Source of the DNA: Propionibacteriaceae bacterium | GTDB taxonomy: Bacteria > Actinomycetota > Actinomycetes > Propionibacteriales > Propionibacteriaceae | Direction of reading: 5' to 3' | Length of the DNA stretch: 64,000 nucleotides | Assembly: GCA_031285845.1 (NCBI GenBank) | Contig: JAITVK010000013.1 | Location: 59,769 to 123,768 of the forward strand | Shown: in pieces, positions 19,464 to 28,255 of the stretch | Layout: each line of letters opens with the position of its first letter | Position numbering within the stretch: position 1 is the stretch's first letter | Program-made: the position numbers and the translations under genes | The notes under the pieces: model-generated | Told to the model about the DNA's origin: nothing | Database searches by the model: none | The model's input: only the letters and a program-made list of their open reading frames with translations

Positions 19464-20561
19464 TCAGTGCCGCTTCGGCGTCCCGGTGGTCGCGCGAACC
19501 GCCAACTCGCAGGTCAGCATCAGACGGTGGAGCGGCATCGTCGGGTCGGCCAAACGTCGGAACACCAGCGAGGCGGCCTCGAAACCGATCTGGCGTTTGG
19601 GCGGTCGAATAGCGGTCAAGGCCGGATCGGGCAGTGCGGCGATCTCATCGTCGTACGACACCAGTGACACGTCGCCTGGGACCTCGACTCCGAGTTCCTG
19701 ACAACGCTGGAGCAGGGCGATCGCCTCGGCGTCGGAATGCACAATCACTGCCGTGGTGTCCGAGGCCAACAGCCGCGCGATGACGCCATCCCACCGCCCG
19801 TCGCAGTCATCGCCGCCCAGACACGGGATGTCGCCACAGAACACCGCGTCAGGGTCGAGTCCGAAGTTGCGGCAAACCCTGATCCAGGCGTCACGCGCGC
19901 GAGCGCGCCTCGGCGCGTCCTCGTTCAGCAGCAACTCGATCCGACGATGCCCCAGACCGGTGAGATGCTGGACGGCCAACTCAATCGAATGCAGTTGATC
20001 GGACGACACCCATTCCAGGTGACCCGCGAACACCGGTTCAGGGACAGTACGCTCCATCAGGACCACGGGAATCTCCAGCGTGTCCAACCACGCGAACAAC
20101 TCGTCGGACTGTTCCGACTGAGGCCCCGGAGCGACCAGCAATCCCTCGATCCGACCAGTGGCGACCAGCCGCTGAGCCTGCCGTCGGTCATCATCGATTC
20201 CCTGGGAGGACGTTCGCAAAACCAATCGCCCCCGATATCCACTGGCAGCCGCCTGAGCCCCGCTGAGCACCTTTGACCAAAACTCGTCGACTGACGGGGT
20301 CACCACCCCGACCGTTCTCACCGCCGACATCGGAGCGGGACTCGCCACAACTGGACGGCCCGCCGTCCGCCGAGCGACCGCTCCGCCGTGAACACGCGTG
20401 AGAAGCCCCTGACGCGCCATCGCAGTGATGTCACGTCGGACCGTCACCACCGACACCCCCAGTCGGTCCGCCGCATCGCTGACCGACACCGAGCCGCGGA
20501 GCCGTACTTCGTCGAGAATCGACCGTCGACGCTCTTGACCGAATCTGGCCAGATCAGCCAT
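19464..20561 (-). CDS. Transcriptional regulator: DeoR-type helix-turn-helix joined to a LacI-type sugar-binding domain
   Basis: 365 residues. The N-terminus is a DeoR-like winged helix (ERRRSILDEVRLRGSVSV, ADRLGVSVVTVRRDI, LLTRVHGGAV). From about residue 80 it continues as a LacI/GalR-type periplasmic-binding-fold domain (VGVVTPSVDEFWSKVLSGAQ, GLLVAPG, SSDQLHSIELAVQHL, GHRRIELL, SLVSYDDEIAAL). It is not a standard DeoR protein, whose sensor is an isomerase-like domain. It is divergent from the FGGY kinase operon, so it most likely controls that operon in response to its sugar or a phosphorylated intermediate. Confidence 0.88.
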   Translation of the reverse strand: MADLARFGQERRRSILDEVRLRGSVSVSDAADRLGVSVVTVRRDITAMARQGLLTRVHGGAVARRTAGRPVVASPAPMSAVRTVGVVTPSVDEFWSKVLSGAQAAASGYRGRLVLRTSSQGIDDDRRQAQRLVATGRIEGLLVAPGPQSEQSDELFAWLDTLEIPVVLMERTVPEPVFAGHLEWVSSDQLHSIELAVQHLTGLGHRRIELLLNEDAPRRARARDAWIRVCRNFGLDPDAVFCGDIPCLGGDDCDGRWDGVIARLLASDTTAVIVHSDAEAIALLQRCQELGVEVPGDVSLVSYDDEIAALPDPALTAIRPPKRQIGFEAASLVFRRLADPTMPLHRLMLTCELAVRATTGTPKRH

Positions 20562-20670
20562 TCCATCCGTTCCTGTTCCGCGCGCTCATGGAGGCGACCA
20601 GGTCATCACCTGCGCGCAGCCGATGCGGACCTCCCCCATGAGCCAGACCAGGACTGGACGGTTGATCGAA

Positions 20671-20710
20671 TCTGACCGAGTCTGACCGTTGTGATTGTAT
20701 CGTTTGACCG
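20671..20710. promoter_or_regulatory. Repeated TYTGACCG motifs, candidate operator of the polyol/ketose operon
   Basis: TCTGACCG at 20671-20678 and 20681-20688 and TTTGACCG at 20703-20710 lie in the same orientation in the divergent gap between the regulator and the FGGY kinase. The spacings from start to start are 10 and 22 bases, close to one and two helical turns. This is what a site for the adjacent regulator could look like; binding is inferred. Confidence 0.4.
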
Positions 20711-20815
20711 GCCGTGAACCGAAAGCCCAAGCTATGGACGAGGAAGACCATGCCGTCCACCATTGACGTCAGGACAGCACAACAGACCGTTGACAAGCAC
20801 GCGAAGGAGTAGCCG

Positions 20816-22498
20816 GTGACCAGCCGTCGGGGCAGCGCCCTCCTGCTGGGCATCGACGTCGGCACGTCGGGATGCAAAGTGGCCGCGTACGACCTGGACG
20901 GCGTTCGCCGCGCCCAAGCGTCGCGGCCGTACCCGCTGCTCACGCCCGGACCCGGTCGAGTCGAACAGAATCCCGACCAATGGTGGCAGGCCGCCATACT
21001 CGCGACGCGCGAAGTGACCGCGCGAGTCGATCCGGCGCGCATCGTCGGTGTCGGGGCGTCCGGCCAATCGTGGAGTGTCGTGCCAATCTCCGACGACGGT
21101 GAAGTCTTGGCTCACAGCCCGATCTGGATGGACTGCTCGACCGACGCGATCAGCCGAGAACTGGCGACACGGATCGGAACCCCGCGACTGCTCAGCGTCA
21201 GCGGCAACCCGCTACAGCCGTCGTACTCGACCACGAAGATCATCCGACTGCGACGCGAACACCCAGACCTCTACCAGCGAACCCGAGTCTTTCTCCAATC
21301 GAATGGCTTCATCGGATGGCAGTTGACCGGAGTGGCCAGTCTGGATCGTTGTCAGGCCTACGGGCTGCATTGTTTCGACACCACCACCGGACAGTACGAC
21401 GCTAGATTGGCCGACGACTTGGGCCTCGACCTCGACAAGCAGCCCGACCTGGTCGACTGTCATCACGTGATCGGGCAAGTCAGTGATCAAGCCGCTGGGC
21501 TGACCGGCCTGCGCGCGGGAACCCCGGTCGTGGCCGGTGGATTGGATGCCGCCTGCGCCGCCTTCGGCGCTGGGGTGTGGCAACCCGGCCAAGTTCAGGA
21601 GCAGGGCGGCCAAGCTGGCGGGATGTCAGTGGTGACCAACCGCCCGACCGTGGATCAACGCCTGATCCTTTCCCGCCACGTTGTGCCCGGCCTGTGGTTG
21701 ACCCAGGGCGGCACTGTCGCCGGAGGGGCCAGCCTCCAATGGGTGTACGACCAACTCGGCCACCCGCAGATGAGCTTCGAGGACATCGACCGCGAAGCGG
21801 CTGCCATCCAAGCCGGATCAGACGGCACGTGGTACCTGCCGTACTTAGCTGGTGAGCGCAGCCCCTTGTGGGACCCGGCGGCCTGCGGGGTCTTCTACGG
21901 TCTGCGCCTGACGACCAGTCGAGCCGCGATGTTCCGAGCCGTGATGGAAGGCGTGGCTTACTCTCTGCTCGACAACCTGACCGTCGCCGAGCAGGCTGGG
22001 GCCGACGCCCGCCAACTGCGAGCCACAGGCGGGGCGGCCGCTTCGAGGCTGTGGACGCAGATCAAAGCCGATGTCACCGGGCGGATCATCCACGTCCCCG
22101 CCGCCACACAACCGTCGACCCTCGGGGCGGCCCTGCTCGCCGGCATCGGGGTCGGGGCCTATCGCGGGTTCAGCGACGCGGCGGCGATCACCGGCCAGAT
22201 CAGTCGTACGCACATCCCGGGCGAAGATCAACCTGTCTACGTGGAGGGCTTCGAGGTTTATCGTCAGCTTTATCGCGCTCTCAAACCGCTGATGGCCATC
22301 ACCCACGGGCCCGACCGACCAAGTGGTCACGCGAGGCCGGCGACCCCGGCAATCCCATCTTCAACTCCCTCGACCCAGGCCGCCCCAGATCCCATGACCC
22401 ACACGACCCCGACGGCGTCGACCCCGTCCTTGACGCCGACCAGCCGTGCTTCAGTCGCGCCTCATCCTCCAACCTCCGACAGGCGACCGTCATGTTAG
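20816..22498 (+). CDS. FGGY-family carbohydrate kinase (xylulokinase-like) with a Pro/Thr-rich tail
   Basis: ATP-dependent sugar or polyol kinase. The N-terminal phosphate-binding motif is LLGIDVGTSGCKVAAYD; further family signatures are VGASGQSW, IWMDCSTDA, the catalytic-Asp segment VVAGGLDAACAAFGAG, and GGAAASRLWTQIKADVTG near the C-terminal adenosine site. The core is about 500 residues; the last 60 are Pro, Thr and Ser and probably disordered. The start is GTG 20816 with AAGGAG six bases upstream. Its 3' end overlaps the dehydrogenase gene (ATGTTAG). The substrate is unknown: xylulokinase-like by sequence, but the neighbours suggest a hexitol or ketohexose. Confidence 0.88.
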   Translation: MTSRRGSALLLGIDVGTSGCKVAAYDLDGVRRAQASRPYPLLTPGPGRVEQNPDQWWQAAILATREVTARVDPARIVGVGASGQSWSVVPISDDGEVLAHSPIWMDCSTDAISRELATRIGTPRLLSVSGNPLQPSYSTTKIIRLRREHPDLYQRTRVFLQSNGFIGWQLTGVASLDRCQAYGLHCFDTTTGQYDARLADDLGLDLDKQPDLVDCHHVIGQVSDQAAGLTGLRAGTPVVAGGLDAACAAFGAGVWQPGQVQEQGGQAGGMSVVTNRPTVDQRLILSRHVVPGLWLTQGGTVAGGASLQWVYDQLGHPQMSFEDIDREAAAIQAGSDGTWYLPYLAGERSPLWDPAACGVFYGLRLTTSRAAMFRAVMEGVAYSLLDNLTVAEQAGADARQLRATGGAAASRLWTQIKADVTGRIIHVPAATQPSTLGAALLAGIGVGAYRGFSDAAAITGQISRTHIPGEDQPVYVEGFEVYRQLYRALKPLMAITHGPDRPSGHARPATPAIPSSTPSTQAAPDPMTHTTPTASTPSLTPTSRASVAPHPPTSDRRPSC

Positions 22499-23547
22499 CC
22501 GCCGTGCTCCACGGGATCGACGACATTCGATTCGAAGAGTCCCCGACTCCCCAGCCCGGGCCAGGCGAGGTGTTGATCGACGTACGCGCCACCGGGGTTT
22601 GCGGGTCGGACGTGCCCCGTGTCTTGCGCGACGCTGCCCACTACTATCCGATCATTTTGGGCCATGAGTTCGCTGGCGTCGTGGCCGAGCTTGGCGACGA
22701 CGTCGACACGACGACAGTCGGCGACCGAGTGGCCGTCGCCCCGTTGATGCCATGCCACCGATGCGCCCAATGCCAGCGCGGACAGTATTCGATGTGCCCG
22801 AGCTATTCCTTCATCGGTTCCAGCCGCGCCGGGGCGTTGGCGCAGTACGTCGTCGTGCCCGCGGTCAACCTGGTGAAGTTGGCCGACTCGGTCAGCTTCA
22901 CCCAGGCGGCGATGATCGAGCCCTCGACGGTCGCGTTACACGGTGTCCGAGTCGGTGATTTCCGGCCCGGAGGCCATGTCGCGATCCTAGGCGGCGGCAC
23001 GGTCGGACTATTCACCGCCCAATGGGCTCGGATCCTCGGCGCCAAAACGGTCACCGTGGTCGACATCGACGCCCATCGACTGAGCGTGGCGGACCAATTC
23101 GGCGTCACCCACACGATCGACTCGCGGACGAGTGACCCGATTCAGGCCGCGAACGCGATCACCGACGGTGAAGGCTTCGCCCACGTGTTCGAGACCGCCG
23201 GCCAAATCCCGACCCAAAACCTGGCGTTGAAGTTGGTGGCACGAGCCGGTTCGATCACACTGATCGGCAACGCCCACGACGACCCCTGCTTCCCGGCCGC
23301 CACCTTCGAATTGCTCAACCGGCGCGAAGTCACGCTGACCGCCTCTTGGATGTCATATTCCCCGCCATTCCCCGGCGTTGAGTGGCTCGACACCGCTCAC
23401 CGTTTCGCCACCGGCGATCTGCGATGGTCGGCGGCCCTGTTGCACGACCAGTGCGCCTGGCCGTTGAGCGCCGTCGGCCACGCCTTCGGCCTCTACCACA
23501 CCCCAGGCAGGATCAATGGGAAACTCCTGTTCACGCAGGACGTCTGA
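22492..23547 (+). CDS. Zinc-dependent medium-chain dehydrogenase (polyol or polyol-phosphate type)
   Basis: 351 residues of the medium-chain alcohol dehydrogenase family, closest by eye to galactitol-1-phosphate 5-dehydrogenase and sorbitol dehydrogenases. Catalytic zinc ligands lie in TGVCGSDVPRV and ILGHEFAGVV. The structural zinc site is CHRCAQCQRGQYSMC. The NAD-binding Rossmann loop is ILGGGTVGLF with the discriminating acid in VVDIDAHR. ATG 22492 overlaps the kinase stop. It should oxidise a polyol or its phosphate to the ketose in the middle of this operon. Confidence 0.88.
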   Translation: MLAAVLHGIDDIRFEESPTPQPGPGEVLIDVRATGVCGSDVPRVLRDAAHYYPIILGHEFAGVVAELGDDVDTTTVGDRVAVAPLMPCHRCAQCQRGQYSMCPSYSFIGSSRAGALAQYVVVPAVNLVKLADSVSFTQAAMIEPSTVALHGVRVGDFRPGGHVAILGGGTVGLFTAQWARILGAKTVTVVDIDAHRLSVADQFGVTHTIDSRTSDPIQAANAITDGEGFAHVFETAGQIPTQNLALKLVARAGSITLIGNAHDDPCFPAATFELLNRREVTLTASWMSYSPPFPGVEWLDTAHRFATGDLRWSAALLHDQCAWPLSAVGHAFGLYHTPGRINGKLLFTQDV

Positions 23548-23610
23548 GACGACCGCCCCCACCACCATGCGACCCCCCGACGCGATCCCCCACCTCGAAG
23601 GAGCCCCAAC

Positions 23611-24462
23611 ATGACCCTCGTCACCCCTCAACAGATGCTGACATCTGCCCGGCGGGACGGCTACGCGATCGGCGCGTTCAACGTCGAAAACATGGAGATG
23701 ATCCAAGCCGTCGTCACCACGGCTGATCGACTGCGAGCTCCCGTCATCTTGCAAACCACTCCCGGCACGCTCGAATACGCTTCACTGGCCATGTTCGCCG
23801 CCATGGTCGCCGCAGCTGCCGCCACCACCAGCGTGCCGGTGGCGCTGCATTTGGATCACGGCGACTCTTTCGCGCTGGCCGCAGCCGCCGTACGAGCGGG
23901 CTACACCTCGGTCATGTTCGACGGATCACAGCGGCCGTACGCCGAGAATGTCGCCATCTCCCGGCGCGTGGCGGAGATGTGTCACGCGATGGATCTGCCG
24001 GTCGAACTGGAATTGGGCACAGTCGGCGGCAAAGAGGACCGTCTGCAGTCCAGGGGCGCGCACTACACCGACCCCGATCAGGGCGTCGAGTTCGTCGCCA
24101 AGACTGACCCAGACTATTTGGCGGTGGCCATCGGCACTGCCCACGGCCCGTACAAAGGAACCCCGCAGCTCGATGTGGAACGCCTGAGCACCATCGCCGA
24201 GCTGGTACGCCTGCCGCTGGTTCTCCACGGCTCGTCCGGATTGAGCGATGCTGCTGTGGCCGACTGTGTGTCGCGCGGCATCGCCAAAGTCAATTTCGCC
24301 ACCGAGTTGCGCGCGGCGTACCTGAAGTCGACCCGTCAGTATCTGGGCGACCATCCTGACGTGATCGACCCGAAGAAGATGGGAGGTCCGGCGCGCGCCG
24401 CCGTGGCTGACCTCGTGGCCGCACGAATGGCTGTGCTCGGCTGCGTCGGAAAGGCGGTCTGA
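23611..24462 (+). CDS. Class II ketose-bisphosphate aldolase (tagatose/fructose bisphosphate type)
   Basis: 283-residue zinc-dependent aldolase. Family signatures are IGAFNVENMEMIQAVV, ALHLDHGDSF (first zinc His and catalytic Asp region), ELGTVGGKED, AIGTAHGPYKG and LVLHGSSGL (zinc His residues) and NFATELR. It resembles GatY/KbaY tagatose-1,6-bisphosphate aldolases more than the longer yeast-type enzymes. GAAGGAG precedes the ATG. It is followed after one base by the PfkB kinase, which would make its bisphosphate substrate. Products would be glycerone phosphate and glyceraldehyde 3-phosphate. Confidence 0.9.
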   Translation: MTLVTPQQMLTSARRDGYAIGAFNVENMEMIQAVVTTADRLRAPVILQTTPGTLEYASLAMFAAMVAAAAATTSVPVALHLDHGDSFALAAAAVRAGYTSVMFDGSQRPYAENVAISRRVAEMCHAMDLPVELELGTVGGKEDRLQSRGAHYTDPDQGVEFVAKTDPDYLAVAIGTAHGPYKGTPQLDVERLSTIAELVRLPLVLHGSSGLSDAAVADCVSRGIAKVNFATELRAAYLKSTRQYLGDHPDVIDPKKMGGPARAAVADLVAARMAVLGCVGKAV

Positions 24463-24463
24463 C

Positions 24464-25417
24464 ATGGCCCCGCGAGTCATCACCGTCACACTCAACGCCG
24501 CCATCGACAAGCGGCTCAAGGTCGAACTGCTGCGCCCTGGCGCAGTGTTGAGAGCCGCAAGCGCGGAATACAGCCCTGGCGGCAAAGGCCTCAATGTCGC
24601 CCGAGTCATCGCTCAACTGGGCGGTGAGGTCACCGCCACCGGTTTTCTGGGCGGACACGCCGGACACTACATCGCCGATCGTCTCGACGCGGCTCACGTT
24701 CCCCATCAGTTCGTCTGGGCCGCTGGTGAGTCCCGCAGCTGCGTGAACATCATCGACGCGGCCGGACGGGCCACCGAGATCCTCGAACCAGGCCTGGTCA
24801 TCACCGATGCGGACCTGCTCGCCCTGACCGCCACGATCCGGTCGCTGTCCGCTCCGGGGGTCGCCGTCGTCTTCAGCGGTTCACTGCCGCAAGGCTGCCC
24901 GCCGGACACGTACGCCCATCTGATCACTGCGGCCAAGAGCGCCGGAGCGTTGACTGTTCTCGACACCAGCGCCGAGCCGTTGCGTCACGGGCTGGACGCC
25001 TGTCCCGACGTCATCAAACCTAACGCGGTCGAGGCGCGAGCGCTCACCGGGACCACCATCGAAGATCCGACCAGTGCCGCCCGGGCGCTGCGCCAGTTGG
25101 CGATCGACCGCCACATCCCGGTGGCGATCTGCTCCCTCGGCGCGCGAGGAGCCGTGTTGGTCTGCCAGTCGGGTCTATGGTGGGCCGAGCCGCCGCTGAC
25201 CGCTGCCGTCAACACGGTCGGTTGTGGCGACACGTTAGTCGCTGGGTTCACGTTCGCCGCGATGGCCGGGCTCACCCCTGATCAGGCCTTGGTCGCAGCC
25301 GTCGAATTGGCCACTGCCGCCGCACGATCGGCGACCACCGGATCGTTCGACCCGACCGATGTGGAGTGGGTCCGCCAAACCGGAGTTCAGTTGTACGAAT
25401 TGGCCGGTCAGGACTGA
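24464..25417 (+). CDS. PfkB-family 1-phosphofructokinase / tagatose-6-phosphate kinase
   Basis: 317 residues. The N-terminal motif YSPGGKGLNVARV binds the sugar phosphate and the C-terminal signature NTVGCGDTLVAGF carries the catalytic base Asp. FSGSLPQGCP and KPNAVEARALTG are also typical of the FruK/LacC group, which phosphorylates phosphorylated ketoses. The start is one base after the aldolase stop, so both are made together. It likely produces tagatose or fructose 1,6-bisphosphate; which epimer cannot be told from sequence. Confidence 0.9.
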   Translation: MAPRVITVTLNAAIDKRLKVELLRPGAVLRAASAEYSPGGKGLNVARVIAQLGGEVTATGFLGGHAGHYIADRLDAAHVPHQFVWAAGESRSCVNIIDAAGRATEILEPGLVITDADLLALTATIRSLSAPGVAVVFSGSLPQGCPPDTYAHLITAAKSAGALTVLDTSAEPLRHGLDACPDVIKPNAVEARALTGTTIEDPTSAARALRQLAIDRHIPVAICSLGARGAVLVCQSGLWWAEPPLTAAVNTVGCGDTLVAGFTFAAMAGLTPDQALVAAVELATAAARSATTGSFDPTDVEWVRQTGVQLYELAGQD

Positions 25418-25430
25418 CCCGTACAGCAAC

Positions 25431-26807
25431 TCAATCGGGGTTGACTCCGACCGAACGGGACGTGTTGGGTCGCGACCGATGAGTCAACACCTCTCCCATG
25501 ATCGGATGCTGGCTGGTGTGGCGGGTCGGATCGGAGGTCTCTGAATTCGCGAAGCGGGTGATCGCCGCTCGACGAGTCACGATCTGATCCAAGCTGAGCG
25601 CCTCGACGTGGGGGATCTGATGCCAGGTCGTGCTGCGATGGAACAGGACCACCACATACAACAAGACCCAGGTCAGCATGAAGAACGGGAAACCGACGAC
25701 AGCTTTCCAAGCTCCTGGCCAACTGGCGCGCTCCAAACGCAGAGCCAGGTAGCCGATCACCCCAGTGATCAGATAGCAGAGCGCCATGATGGCGACTGAC
25801 ATCACGAGCACGACCACCCATTGGCCAGTCAGAATCCCTGTCAACACGGTCGCCACCGGTCCGACGATCGTGTTGACCGCCGCGATCGGAATGCCGACGC
25901 AGAACATCACGGCGTCGAATTTGGACAGGCGACCGGCTTTAGTCGAGCGCCACAGTTTCGGCAGACACAGCCCGGCCGATTGCATCGCCCCCACCGTCCA
26001 CCGATACCGCTGACGGATCGATTGTGCCAGTGTCAGCGGCTGCTCGTCATAGAACACGGCGTCAGTGGCCAGCGTGATCCTGCGTCCGTCGGCGATCGCG
26101 TTCAGCGTGAACTCGATGTCTTCGCTGGTGGAACTCGTGTTCCACTGACCGTCGGGCAAGACGTCGAGGGAGAACATGAATCCGGTCCCACCCACTGAAG
26201 TGCAGGGCAGGCCGCGACGTACCCTCGACCGATTGGAGAAACGGGTTTGGAGCAGCCAGAACAGCGTGGTCACCCCGGCGACCCAGGAACTGGTCGGGTT
26301 CTTGCCCATGCGGTAGCCCAGCGCGATGTCAGCGCCCTGATTGAGTTGCCGGTTCATCGCCGCCAAGAAACCCGTCTCGACGACGTTGTCGGCGTCGAAC
26401 ACGACACAGGCGTCGTACTGCCCAGCGTATTCAGCGCTGAAACGGTCGAAGAACCAGTGCAACGCGTAGCCCTTGCCGACTCGCTCAGTGTCGTGGCGCT
26501 CCCACACGATCGCACCATTCTCGGCCGCGATCGCCGCAGTGGCGTCAGAACAATTGTCAGCCGTCACAAAGACGTCGAACAAGCGGGCCGGATAGGCCTG
26601 CCCTTTGAGGCTCTGAACCAGACTGGCGATCACTTGGGCCTCGTCTTTGGCGAAGATCAGAATGGCGAAGCGATGTTGAGGTTTGTTGTCAGTCGGAACC
26701 GGTGTCAGCCACGGCGTCAACGACAGTGCCATGAACGCTTGATAGAGGCCATAGCAGGCAGCGATCAGCATCACGAGCTGACACACCACGAGGGCGACGA
26801 CCACCAT
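25431..26807 (-). CDS. Membrane-bound family 2 glycosyltransferase (processive type)
   Basis: 458 residues. One N-terminal membrane helix (about 1-27) is followed by a GT-A domain: RFAILIFAKDEA, the DXD-like FDADN (sugar-nucleotide and metal), TSEDIEF (catalytic acid region) and QRYRW (the QxxRW motif of processive synthases such as hyaluronan and cellulose synthases). Three to four C-terminal membrane helices and a basic tail follow. ATG 26807 is preceded by GGAAGAG. It stands alone and converges on the PfkB gene with a 13-base gap. It probably builds a surface polysaccharide; the sugar is unknown. Confidence 0.9.
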   Translation of the reverse strand: MVVVALVVCQLVMLIAACYGLYQAFMALSLTPWLTPVPTDNKPQHRFAILIFAKDEAQVIASLVQSLKGQAYPARLFDVFVTADNCSDATAAIAAENGAIVWERHDTERVGKGYALHWFFDRFSAEYAGQYDACVVFDADNVVETGFLAAMNRQLNQGADIALGYRMGKNPTSSWVAGVTTLFWLLQTRFSNRSRVRRGLPCTSVGGTGFMFSLDVLPDGQWNTSSTSEDIEFTLNAIADGRRITLATDAVFYDEQPLTLAQSIRQRYRWTVGAMQSAGLCLPKLWRSTKAGRLSKFDAVMFCVGIPIAAVNTIVGPVATVLTGILTGQWVVVLVMSVAIMALCYLITGVIGYLALRLERASWPGAWKAVVGFPFFMLTWVLLYVVVLFHRSTTWHQIPHVEALSLDQIVTRRAAITRFANSETSDPTRHTSQHPIMGEVLTHRSRPNTSRSVGVNPD

Positions 26808-27104
26808 GAACACTCTTCCGTATATTTAGTACCACTTTACGGCACTTCGTGTGCCAAGCCTACCGGGACGACCCGACCGCATCGCGGATTCTTGGCATAG
26901 TGCAGGTACGGTTCAGGGTTGGCGCCTCAGGGGCGATTCATGGTACAGCGCCGAAGAGCTATCCCACCGATGCCTCAGCCGCTGTGCCGCCCGAGCCGAC
27001 CCAGGTTCCGGGCCCGAACTGCGGGGCAAGACTCTAGGCCCGAACTGCGGTTCAGGCTCCCGGCTCAAGCTCCAGTGCACCGGCTCTGGGCCCAGCCTGC
27101 CAGC
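26808..27104. repeat. Intergenic region with short direct repeats
   Basis: Noncoding 297 bases upstream of the glycosyltransferase and downstream of the SPFH gene. GGCCCGAACTGCGG occurs at 27011-27024 and 27037-27050. GCTCAAGCTCCAGTG at 27063-27077 is nearly repeated at 27103-27117, where it overlaps the last codons of the SPFH gene, as if the gene end had been copied. No gene is seen. Confidence 0.5.
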
Positions 27105-28061
27105 TCAAGCTCCGGTGTTCACCGTCGGCATCGCGCGCGAATCCGAACACAACACCACCAGCAGGTTGGAGACCATCGCAGCCTTGCGGTCGTCGTCGAG
27201 AGTGACGATGTCTTCGCGCTCGATTCGGCTCAGAGCCGACTCGACCATGGTGACTGCTCCTTCGACGATCTTCGCCCTGGCCGCCAAAACTGCCTGAGCC
27301 TGTTGACGTTGCAGCATCGCCGAGGCGATCTCCGGAGCGTACGACAAGGAGGAGATGCGCGTCTCGATGATGTCGACCCCAGCCACGGCCACCCGTTCGG
27401 CGACTTCGCGGGCCAACTCGTCGGCCACTTGATCGGTCGCGCCGCGCAGAGTGGCCTCACCCTCTTCACCGTTGTCATACGGATGCACGGTCGCGATGTG
27501 ACGCAAAGCGGCCTCGGCTTGAACATGGACGAACTTCTCGTACGACTCCACTTGGAAGACCGATTGAGCGGTGTCGCGCACCTGCCACACGATGATCGCC
27601 CCGATGACGACCGGATTGCCCTGGGAGTCGTTGACTTTGATCTCACGGGTCTCAAAGTTGCGCACCTTGACCGACACGAGACGTTTCGAAGTGAAAGGGT
27701 ACGTCATGCGCAAGCCGGTGGACCGCAGCGTTCCGACGTAACTGCCGAAGAACTGCACCACCTTCGTGTCGCCGGGCTGGACGATCGTGAACGCCGACTG
27801 GAACAGACTGGCCACCACGATCAACACGATGCCGATGATGATGTTGGCCGCGCCCGTTCCATTGTCGTTGACGTCGATGACGCCGCGCACGAAAGCGTAG
27901 ACGCCGTACGCCAAGATCAGCAGCAGGATCAACAACCCGAGCAACCCAGGAATCGACGGCGCAGACTTCTCCGTGATGGTGGTTCCTGCCGATCGACCGT
28001 AGGTGGAGGCGACCGTCGGATCGGCAGCAACTGACTTTTGACTAGGTATGACAGTCGACAT
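27105..28061 (-). CDS. SPFH/band-7 domain membrane protein
   Basis: 318 residues. Two hydrophobic helices (about 40-62 and 76-96) are followed by a band-7 domain beginning TIVQPGDTKVVQFFG and running through a C-terminal helical region with EIASAMLQRQQAQAVLAARAKIVEGAV, the coiled part typical of stomatin/HflK-like proteins. ATG 28061 (MSTVIPSQK) is chosen because AAGGAT lies six bases upstream. The protein probably scaffolds a membrane microdomain or a protease. It is divergent from sucB and no partner gene is adjacent. Confidence 0.85.
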   Translation of the reverse strand: MSTVIPSQKSVAADPTVASTYGRSAGTTITEKSAPSIPGLLGLLILLLILAYGVYAFVRGVIDVNDNGTGAANIIIGIVLIVVASLFQSAFTIVQPGDTKVVQFFGSYVGTLRSTGLRMTYPFTSKRLVSVKVRNFETREIKVNDSQGNPVVIGAIIVWQVRDTAQSVFQVESYEKFVHVQAEAALRHIATVHPYDNGEEGEATLRGATDQVADELAREVAERVAVAGVDIIETRISSLSYAPEIASAMLQRQQAQAVLAARAKIVEGAVTMVESALSRIEREDIVTLDDDRKAAMVSNLLVVLCSDSRAMPTVNTGA

Positions 28062-28255
28062 GCGGAATCCTTCGTCCAAGAAATCTGACCATGACAAGGA
28101 TACCACCATTCGTTGATCCGGGACCGATGGGATGGGGGTGACGACGAGGCGGCCGGGCGCGGCTACGGCCTTCGCCGTCCCAGTGACGCTGACATCGAAT
28201 CGGTCCGGGGTAGGCTAGGGATGAAGTTCTGCAAGCGGCAACCAAAGGAGCTCCC

